Positions 56,725-64,000 of a DNA stretch of 64,000 nt are shown piece after piece. The first letter of the stretch is position 1; each line of letters starts with the position of its first letter. The notes beneath the pieces are model-generated. The model did no database searches, was not told the DNA's origin, and was given only the letters and a program-made list of their open reading frames with translations. The translations under genes and the position numbers were made by a program. Origin of the DNA: Sabellastarte sp. h YS-2021 (lineage: Eukaryota; Annelida; Polychaeta; Sabellida; Sabellidae); the NCBI GenBank assembly GCA_964017235.1, contig OZ024929.1, forward strand, positions 109,973,793 through 110,037,792, read 5' to 3'.

Positions 56725-58826
56725 GCATGTAGGTTGAGATTCGACAGGTTCCTGTGAAGGACCTGGTTGAACGGCTGAGACACAAGGTTTGGTATGCTGG
56801 GCAGACAGAGTGGGATCTGGCTTGACATTGCTACCAGGTCCCAAAACCAGGGCATGTTGGGCCACCCTGGGGCAATCAGGATTATTCTGTTGCAGGGGTA
56901 GTCCTGGAGCTTCTCCACCACTTTGCCCAAGATGGCTGCCGGTGGGAAGGCGTATGGGTCCAGGTCCTCCCAGGAGAGGCTGAGTGCATCCACTGCCCAA
57001 GCCTGGGGGTCTGGCACCGGTGACACAAACTGGGGTAGTTTGTTGTTGAACCTGGTGGCAAACAGGTCCACTTTTGGCTGGTGCCACCTTGCGCATACAG
57101 CTTGGAATACTGCTGGATGAAGTGACCACTCTGTTTGAATGGTCTGGCCAAGTCTGGATAGCTTGTCTGCTATCACGTTCAGCCGGCCGGGGATGTGACG
57201 TGCCCTGAGGGTTACCTGTTGTCTGGTGCACCAGGACAGGATTCTCCACAGTAGGGCACACAGTGACCCCGACTTCATCCCCCCTTCTTTGTTGATATAG
57301 GCAACCACTGTTGTGTTGTCTGTAGCTATCAACACAGTCTTGTTGCAGACCAGGGTTCGAAACTCCTTTAGAGCTAGAAAAACTGCTTTTAGCTCTAAGT
57401 GGTTTATGTGCAACTTGCTTTCTGGAAGGGACCAGGTTCCCCTTGCAGTATGGTCGTCCAAGTGAGCGCCCCACCCTTCGTTTGATGCGTCTGTAAAGAT
57501 CTGCAGAGCATGTTTTAGAGGGTGTAATGGTTGACCTAGTAGCACATTGCTTTCCTCCAGCCACCACCTTAGATGAGGATGGAGGGACTTGGGGACCGGT
57601 ATCACCTTTTCCAGTGATTCTGGGACCCTCCAGTTGTTTTTCAAGTGCCACTGTATGGGTCTCATGTGGAGTCGCCCTAAGTGGACTTGTTTTTCTGTTG
57701 CTGTGAGGAGACCTATGAGGGACATGAATTTCCGGACCGGACAAACCGGATCCGACATCATTGATCTGATCTTGTCTGTCAAAGCCTGCCAACGTTCTTC
57801 TGTTGGTCTGACCTTGCCCTCTTTCAGGTCGAACTGGTAACCTACGAAGTTGAAGACCTGTTTGGGTGCCAGTTCTGACTTTTCCTTGTTCACCAGCCAC
57901 CCTAGTTCCTGACAAAGAGTGACCAGGGTTTGAGTATGCTGGAGACAGGTGTGGAGGGTAGAGGCCCTCACCAGCCAGTCGTCTAGGTACTGGTGGATTC
58001 TTATACCCTGTCGTAAAGCCATGAGCTTGACCTCTTTGGCCACCACTGTGAACTCCATGGGTGCAGTGGAAAGACCAAAGGGCAGGGCCTTGAACTGGTA
58101 GGATTGGCCCTGAATGTGAAAACGCATGTACTTCCTTGACTGACTGTGAATTGGTATGTGGAAGTAAGCGTCTTTGAAATCTATGGATGTGACCCACTCC
58201 CCTGCCTGTAGGGAGGTTCTTATTGTCTCTGGGGTCTCCATCTTGAACGACTCTGTGTTTAAAAAGGTGTTCAAAGTGCTCAGGTCCAAGATAGGTCTCC
58301 ACCGGTTGTTGGGTTTGGGAACCAAAAATAACCGGTTGTAAAACCCTAGGGAGGTCTGATTTGTTACCGGTTCTACTGCATTCTTGTTTGTTAGCTGAGT
58401 CAGTGCCTCCAAAAGGAGGGCCTGTCTTTGGGGGTTTACATATTTGCTGATGACCATTGGTGACCTGGTTAGGGTGGGTCTGAACCGGAAGGGAAGGGTG
58501 TAGCCCTCTCTCAGTATTCTGATAACTTTTGGACTGGCACCCAGAGTTTCCCACTTCTCCCAAAACTGCTGAAGTCTTGCCCCTACAGGAAGATTTGTGA
58601 CAACAGTTGGGACATTTGTGACAATTTTTACAAAACTCAAGTGATCTACACAGGAAACATCTTTCACATGGTTTATTTCTCTGATAGATTGACAATAATC
58701 GGGATTTACACCTTTCTTTTGCGGTGACCCGTTGGCAAAAGGAACACTTGCAACAAAAGAGTTTACATGTGGAAACACAGTCTCGCTCTTGTTTGTCACT
58801 GGTGGTGGTGGGTACAAGCCCTCCAT
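56556..58826 (-). CDS. Reverse transcriptase/RNase H of DIRS copy E
   Basis: The frame is open from upstream of 59204 down to 56556. The first ATG after the ORF1 stop is at 58826, used here as a provisional start. Parts in order, numbered from the codon at 59204: GARLQQFWEKW leader block (about 208-218); RT with NRLFLVPKP (290-298), SIDFKDAYFHI (340-350) and YLDDW (406-410); RNase H with FTDAS (570-574), ELKA (604-607), ATDNT (627-631) and the HIPGRLNVIADKLSR region (670-684); then the DIRS-specific tail with LNLHAWLLEP (823-832). RNase H removes template RNA during cDNA synthesis. No protease or classical integrase is present, as expected for DIRS. The start codon is uncertain. Confidence 0.88.
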   Translation of the reverse strand: MEGLYPPPPVTNKSETVFPHVNSFVASVPFANGSPQKKGVNPDYCQSIREINHVKDVSCVDHLSFVKIVTNVPTVVTNLPVGARLQQFWEKWETLGASPKVIRILREGYTLPFRFRPTLTRSPMVISKYVNPQRQALLLEALTQLTNKNAVEPVTNQTSLGFYNRLFLVPKPNNRWRPILDLSTLNTFLNTESFKMETPETIRTSLQAGEWVTSIDFKDAYFHIPIHSQSRKYMRFHIQGQSYQFKALPFGLSTAPMEFTVVAKEVKLMALRQGIRIHQYLDDWLVRASTLHTCLQHTQTLVTLCQELGWLVNKEKSELAPKQVFNFVGYQFDLKEGKVRPTEERWQALTDKIRSMMSDPVCPVRKFMSLIGLLTATEKQVHLGRLHMRPIQWHLKNNWRVPESLEKVIPVPKSLHPHLRWWLEESNVLLGQPLHPLKHALQIFTDASNEGWGAHLDDHTARGTWSLPESKLHINHLELKAVFLALKEFRTLVCNKTVLIATDNTTVVAYINKEGGMKSGSLCALLWRILSWCTRQQVTLRARHIPGRLNVIADKLSRLGQTIQTEWSLHPAVFQAVCARWHQPKVDLFATRFNNKLPQFVSPVPDPQAWAVDALSLSWEDLDPYAFPPAAILGKVVEKLQDYPCNRIILIAPGWPNMPWFWDLVAMSSQIPLCLPSIPNLVSQPFNQVLHRNLSNLNLHAWLLEPQQSRSKASLRQWQHELRLLKEDQPDLSMRQSGPFLQSGASVIRWTSGHHL
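56725..58695 (-). other. Long open frame overlapping RT/RNase H, beginning with a cysteine-rich segment
   Basis: The recombinase frame stays open for about 657 further codons across the whole RT/RNase H region. Its beginning (58680-58580) encodes nine cysteines in about 30 residues, including CERCFLC, CHKC and CCHKSSC, a zinc-binding-like layout. Copy C has the same nine cysteines and a long open stretch in the same relative frame, and D keeps part of it. No ATG starts the frame (the first codon is TTG). Whether it is translated is unknown. Confidence 0.6.
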
Positions 58827-58884
58827 CTTGTCGGATACATTTACAGAGTTCACCAATCCGACCACATTTGCAAAACAGTGATTG

Positions 58885-60906
58885 TCATTTATGCTTTTTA
58901 AACCCCCTGGCCGGCTTCTGGATGAAGTTTGAGGCTTTACCACCACCTTTCTGAGCAGTTTGCCGGTCTCTAATCTGCTTCCATGCCGGAGTAGTGGGCT
59001 TCCGGTCCGGCTGGTGAGGGGTTCGATTGGAGGAGACGTATGGATGAAAACGTCCAGGTTTCCTTGGTGTGGTACCAGCAGAACGCCTCTCTTCACTACG
59101 TAAGATTTCCTCTTCAGCTTTGACCAGTAAGCTGTCCGGGAAGAGTGATAGTTGGTGAACTGGAGACGTACGTAAGGCAGACAAGGTGTCCGGTTTAATC
59201 CCACCCCTTATGAACTCTAAATAACTGTCCCGCCGGGCCAGGGTGAGATTAGCCATGCTGATAAAGACTCCCTCTGACAAATCCTGCATGGTACGTTGCA
59301 TAGCCTGTGAAATTGACCGGTTAAACGTAACCAGATATTCCAACTCTTCAACAGCTTGTTGTTTCTCAGCACTTTTACCCTTTGAGGAATCGAACCTGAG
59401 GGATTTTAACTGGGTGACCATGGAGTCCTGTACCTTGGTGAGGCATCTAGAGAGGCCAGCAGCGTGGTTACACATCACTGATTGTTCTCTGAATGACCTC
59501 TCCCACCTTCTAAGGGTGTCCTGGCTGAAGGTCCTGGAAGCTGGAGCAGCAGGTAAACTGCGTCTTGCAACTCTAGAAAACATACTGTTAAGCTTTGCCG
59601 GTTCCGGAGACCAGTCACCAACAGCCTGGGTAGACGCATCCTTCTTAACAGCTTGCATGTCGTACCACTTTGAAGTACGTGGTGTCTTGACAAATTGGTC
59701 ACGCAGTAGACCACTGGTTTCTGTATTCCTGGATGGATAACCTTCAGCAATGGTTATATTCAGTTTCTCCAGCTTTTTACAAAGCCATTCATCCACCGGC
59801 AATTTTACTGACACTTTTCCGGTAGTCTTCACTCTAGCACCGGCAAAGGGATTGTCATCCATAGATGCAGCTGAGGTGTCATAATCCGGGATTTGATGCC
59901 AGCCCATGAAACTCCTCACCCCTCTCAAGGTTTCCCGGTAATTGGCATCTTCAGATAGATCCTGGTCAGTGTTAGTTTCCGGTACATCACCCTGGTAGTG
60001 AACACTAGCCGGAGAGGCCGGTTCCGGATCCACCTCAGCCTCGCTGTCAGATTCCCTAGCAACCTCAGAATTCTGACCAATGGGAGGCGACTGGTTAGAC
60101 AGCGTAGTTTTATAACCGGAAGGCAGAACCTCAGGACCCGCACCGGGAGCCTGTGAAGGCTGGGTGGCAGTCCCTGCACCGGGAACCAGTAAAGGTTGGG
60201 TGGCAACAGTCTCAGAGGTACCGGGGCCCTGAACAGGGTGGGTAGCACTCTCATTCACTTCCTTCACAGCTTGCGTACCAGGAACCCCCAGCGGAGGTTG
60301 GGTAGCCGTCAACTGCGTAGCAACGTCACTAGTGCCCTCAGAAAACATAACACTTGTAGAAGCACCCGGATCAAAGAAGGGGTGTTCTCTGGGCACCACA
60401 GAAGCAGAATTCACCGGTCTCACAGGGACAGCAAATGACTGGTTAATCAGCATTGCTTCCAGACGGGAAAATCTCTCACTCCACTTGTCATCAAGGGACT
60501 TGAGGTCGTCAGAAGTAGGCTTACTGCTGTGCTTCCGTTTAGTAGACCTTGGGGAACCATCAGAACGCTTCTTCTTGTGCTTGGGTGTAGAATCAACAGG
60601 AGACTGCGTCCCTGAATTGACCGGACCCAGCAGTGAAACCTCAGACGGATCAACAAGCTTGGGAGACGTACTTGTCAAATCTTCAGATTTCTTCTGGCTA
60701 GAGCGTTCTTTCCTTTCCTTGTAGGTCGGGGTTGCTAACTGGTGGATCTGAGCAGGCGTAAACGCCTTACAGATACTACAGTCCAACTTCTTTACACACG
60801 GGTCGTCTCCCACCCCCTTGTCACAACAACGCGCGCATTTCTTATGGTTGTCGAAAAGGGCCATAACGTGCCCGCAAGAACCTCGTTTCTGTCCAGGAGA
60901 CGACAT
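58885..60906 (-). CDS. ORF1 (gag-like protein) of DIRS copy E
   Basis: 673 codons starting at the ATG at 60906 (MSSPGQKRGS). This start is chosen because C and H have an ATG with near-identical residues at the same place; the frame itself is open further upstream. N-terminal Cys/His cluster: C11, H13, H21, C24, C27, C28, C37, C43, C46. A Ser/Lys-rich stretch follows, then repeated P-G-A-G/TATQP-type low-complexity sequence, an acidic stretch, a conserved globular part (DNPFAGARVK, DEWLCKKLEKLN, LRRWERSFRE) and a basic C-terminal tail (RGFKKHK). DIRS ORF1 proteins are presumed nucleic-acid-binding, gag-like proteins. That function is inferred, not shown here. It ends about 60 bases before the first ATG of the RT frame. 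Confidence 0.85.
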   Translation of the reverse strand: MSSPGQKRGSCGHVMALFDNHKKCARCCDKGVGDDPCVKKLDCSICKAFTPAQIHQLATPTYKERKERSSQKKSEDLTSTSPKLVDPSEVSLLGPVNSGTQSPVDSTPKHKKKRSDGSPRSTKRKHSSKPTSDDLKSLDDKWSERFSRLEAMLINQSFAVPVRPVNSASVVPREHPFFDPGASTSVMFSEGTSDVATQLTATQPPLGVPGTQAVKEVNESATHPVQGPGTSETVATQPLLVPGAGTATQPSQAPGAGPEVLPSGYKTTLSNQSPPIGQNSEVARESDSEAEVDPEPASPASVHYQGDVPETNTDQDLSEDANYRETLRGVRSFMGWHQIPDYDTSAASMDDNPFAGARVKTTGKVSVKLPVDEWLCKKLEKLNITIAEGYPSRNTETSGLLRDQFVKTPRTSKWYDMQAVKKDASTQAVGDWSPEPAKLNSMFSRVARRSLPAAPASRTFSQDTLRRWERSFREQSVMCNHAAGLSRCLTKVQDSMVTQLKSLRFDSSKGKSAEKQQAVEELEYLVTFNRSISQAMQRTMQDLSEGVFISMANLTLARRDSYLEFIRGGIKPDTLSALRTSPVHQLSLFPDSLLVKAEEEILRSEERRSAGTTPRKPGRFHPYVSSNRTPHQPDRKPTTPAWKQIRDRQTAQKGGGKASNFIQKPARGFKKHK

Positions 60907-61029
60907 AATGATCAGGAACGTTGTAGAATTATTCCGTACTAATAAAAAACAAGAAACTTGGAAGAGTTCGTTGTAAAAATTCAAAAGCGTATCTCTGAAG
61001 AAAATCTTCTGCACACTCTTTCGCGCCAA

Positions 61030-61220
61030 ACGAAAAAGATGCTATGACGTCAAGAGGTAAACAGGAAATGAAGTACGATGCGCCACCTGGCGAATGCACA
61101 CTCTGTGACCGGTCCTGCCGGTAGTATATACAGGACGTCTTTTTCTGGCGTTTGGCGGGACCGGTCGCGCCGACCGGTAAAGCAATTGTCCATTGGATAG
61201 GATGTATTAACGCAATAAAA
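61030..61220 (-). repeat. Left inverted terminal repeat of DIRS E
   Basis: 61030-61201 is identical (complement) to 54911-55082. The outer end is GATGTATTAACGCAATAAAA. CRE-type TGACGTCA at 61045-61052. GCGCCAAACGAAAAAGA (61024-61040) and TCTTTTTCTGGCGTTTGGCG (61138-61157) form an internal inverted repeat that could fold into a stem. This end should carry the element's promoter. Confidence 0.95.
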
Positions 61221-64000
61221 TGTATATTTCCTATGATATTAATTACATGGTTTAAGAAATAATTGACTAAAAACACTGGCAATTTATCCTGACATGAATT
61301 AGAAGTTTCATGCATCACACTGTCACTGTAAATAAATATGATACCATATAGCATTACAAATCCAATGAACACATTCTTCTGTACTTACACATCAAACTGT
61401 TACTGTTTTAATAACACAAAATAACTTATAGGATTTGGTTCATTGTAACAATCACCACAAATGAATAAAATAATTTTAAAAATTCCAGTATTTGAGCTAA
61501 CTTTAATCTATAAAAATATACCATGAAAACACTTATACTTGAATTGACTAAATGCCCCTCTATACATATTAATAAAATACCTCCTCTAAAGTCTCCCCAT
61601 AACAGAAATCATGCATTACATCAAAGATGTTTATTTCCTAAGAAATGTATATATATCAAGGTCATTGATCCTTGGTATAAAAATGATGCAGTTATCAATT
61701 ATAACACTTCACCATCAAGTATCTTATGAAAAAAGCTGAGCAAAAAATTCTATTTATTGTAGCTGAGTTCAAGTGACTTTTTGAATTCCTGTCCACAGTC
61801 TGTAGCAGCAAAACAGAAATTGCATAAGAAGAGACAGATCAGAGAAAATCAGTCAACCTTAAGACTCTTTGAACACACCTTTTTTATACATATTTTCTTG
61901 GTTACATATGTTTCGAGTCTAAACTTCCGACTACAAAATGTGAAATCTGTTCTGTGGTGTAAAATACAATGCCGAGAGCATTCCCTAAATGAATCAAGAA
62001 GAAAAACTTACACAATTGCTGCTACTGGTAAGTCAGCATAAAGATGTCACAAAATTCAGATATTCTATCAAAATGATTCTTCAATTCAAACAAAGATAAA
62101 CAGAGTTTCTCTTGGTGTTGAATTTGAAATTTCTTATTTTTTGATTCCATACCAAAAACATACATACAGAATAACATTCTCCAAGTCAGGGAGGGATCTT
62201 GAGCATTCAATAAGACTAGGTAGTAATTGATTACATTAAGCAGATCTGACTAGTCAATTGCTTGAGGTTTTATGATGCTTCCAAAGACAAAGTTAGTGTT
62301 CTCCATCTATTTAACAGCACAACCTATCAGTATTTACCTATGTTTTGTCAGCTACTGGATGTCAACCCACGAGACAAAGACAGCAAGTCATCACCTGTCA
62401 AACCTGATGCCTACTGGGCCACCAAGAATCCTCATCATGCAATTCAATACACTGTGCAACTAAGTAAATTAGTTAAAAACAAGGCAGAGTACACATAGTT
62501 GGTCAAGATGATTGCACTATAAAAATTAACTTCAGAAAGTCTTGATACTACTGCCAAACACAATGACTTGGTCAAGATTTGAATCCTGATGGCAGGTCTA
62601 AGTCATGCTTCTAGGTCAAACCATCCCACATAAGTCTATTGTCCTCACCTGCTTTGTTAGAAATATGCCCATATCTCAATATACGTAAGAGTTTGTAAAA
62701 TAATACGCAAATCTAATCATGTAACATTCAGGATTATCTCATAACCTGTTTAAATTCTTCCACAATATTCTAGTTGCCATGTGGTTTTTGATTATTTTCG
62801 ATAAACAGGTTGATCTTGATGGCACTTAATGGTAATTTACCAAAATTTAAACAAAATTGCAAGGCATGAATTAAGCAAAACATACACAAAAGAAAGTGAC
62901 TGAACACAGAACTATTTCTGCAGTTACAAAAGATCAACAAGAAATCATACACAGAGATACATCAACAATACTATGCACACCACAGAAACAAAACCCTGTA
63001 TATATAACAAGACAAAATAAAAGTGATATGGATACTCATCAGTGAAATGACATCAATATGATGCAATACGGTTTGTTACATTGACTTTCACAAAGGTAAA
63101 CCCGATTCAATGTACATAACTGAATCTCATTAAGTCTAATCGGTTGGGAAGGGAGAAATAGGTTTACTTATCCAGGTATTCCATATAACAGGGAAAATGG
63201 CAATGGAAATTGCCATCTAGGAACCTGATAGTTCCTTCAATTTAACATACAAGTCTCTTTACCTAGTTTTGTGCCAGTAGAAGTTTGTCTGCATAATATA
63301 AGCTTGGGTGATATCAATAAGTTTTGCAAAAGAAGGTGTAATAATGATTATTTCAGAAGTTTAATTTTAAATTTATACAATGACCCACTTCCATCACTAT
63401 TCCAATGTGGCAGTTTGCATTATTTAAAGGCTTTGAGGAAATCAGACATTGAAATTTAGTTTGGTTTTATCTTACCAAGTTTAACATTCCTATAATAATT
63501 CAGTGACATTAGTTCTGGGGTCATTGTAATTGAGAAAACAGGGAGTGTAACCCTGTGAGTCACACACAGTTAAACTTTGTATTAATTACATCAACAATAT
63601 GGCAAATTTCTGCACAAAATACCCCAACTTTCCACTGAAACATAGCAGCAAGAAATACCCTCATGACTGTCTACATCAATACAGATTTATTAAATATGGA
63701 AACAAAAATGTGGAGATCATCATTTGTGTACAAAAAGCTACATGCAGCAGTACACATAACTCAAGTCTTAACATTGATCCTGTGTGGAATTTGTTACTTT
63801 ACATTACAATATTTATTGAATATAGAATCAAAGGATTTAATGACAAGTGCAGTTTTCTGTACTAGGTCCACATGTTTTTGTATAATCTTACTGGTAGAAG
63901 TGTAATTACATTTGTTATCTGATGATTGCATCCATAAAACACTAACATTTCCATTAGCACTGATATCACTCAAGATTTACAGCTTCAATTCATCACCTTT
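61221..64000. other. AT-rich sequence right of DIRS E, no gene called
   Basis: No transposon I can name, no RNA gene and no convincing exon. The most exon-like piece is 62319-62498 (+), described as a finding. The rest has short open frames with AT-driven composition only. Confidence 0.45.

Larger units (their letters stand above)
54869..61220 (-). mobile_element. DIRS-type retrotransposon copy E (subfamily 2), looks whole
   Basis: 6352 bp on the minus strand. The inverted terminal repeats 54911-55082 and 61030-61201 are identical over 172 bp by eye, and the outermost ends are different from each other as the family requires. The ICR at 55142-55240 joins the complements of both ends. Three large frames are open: ORF1, RT/RNase H and tyrosine recombinase. 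Flanks CAATA / TGTAT show no target duplication. A long T-rich stretch (55514-55552) and a C run (55398-55411) lie between the ICR and the recombinase. Identical repeats and open frames indicate a recent insertion. Confidence 0.95.

Noticed and set aside
60907-61029. Extending ORF1 of DIRS E upstream of 60906
   Set aside because: The upstream codons run into the terminal repeat and start from TTG; the ATG at 60906 is matched by ATGs with the same following residues in C and H.
54869-61220. Element E considered as an LTR retrotransposon or retrovirus-like element
   Set aside because: The terminal repeats are inverted, not direct; there is an ICR, no protease or DDE integrase, a tyrosine recombinase at the 3' side and no target duplication. 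DIRS fits every point.

Overview
The window is animal nuclear DNA. It is AT-rich and intron- or intergenic-like, has almost no host coding sequence, and is packed with nested transposons. The repeat set (DIRS tyrosine-recombinase retrotransposons, Helitron-like elements with internal tandem arrays, a MITE with TTTTCGCG ends, an L1/Tx1-type LINE) is what I would expect of a marine invertebrate. A bivalve or other mollusc is my best guess, from general familiarity and not from a search.

Host gene: only one exon is well supported, a 253-bp terminal exon at 8237-8489 (+) that encodes the C-terminal end of a laminin-G domain most like the last domain of agrin. What precedes it (1-8236) would be a large last intron holding a Helitron-like element with a DIRS copy inside it. 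What follows (8490-14890) is AT-rich 3'UTR or intergenic sequence. 61221-64000 and 53458-54868 are AT-rich with no convincing gene.

Mobile elements, left to right: Helitron-like P1 (257-8161) holding DIRS copy A (2236-7738); a 13-bp-TIR element and a fold-back palindrome (12220-12796); a hairpin-ended array element Y (14897-15765); Helitron-like P2 (16016-18592) holding a MITE and a DIRS fragment F; Helitron-like X1 (about 19000-20470); DIRS copy B (20715-26140); inverted tandem arrays (26400-28156); DIRS remnant G (28157-29915); DIRS copy C (29916-35758); DIRS 5' stub H (35759-36214); a repeat R interrupted by a 5'-truncated LINE (36570-38541) and by X2 (38631-45765), which itself contains DIRS copy D (38656-45034); a block of tandem arrays belonging to families P, Z and R (45766-53457); a tRNA-type SINE remnant; and DIRS copy E (54869-61220), which looks whole.

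DIRS architecture is unusually clear. A, B, D and E each have inverted terminal repeats and an internal complementary region (ICR), which is the complement of the left end joined to the complement of the right end. None shows a target duplication. Two subfamilies are present: A/B, with ends carrying ACCTTATCCTCACAA, and C/D/E/G/H/F, with ends carrying CCTATCCAATGGACAA. Both start with the same TTTTATTGCGT. Copies A, B and D have decayed coding interiors but terminal repeats about 99% identical to each other. They therefore look like defective copies recently moved by machinery supplied in trans, and E is the only copy in the window that looks able to supply such machinery.
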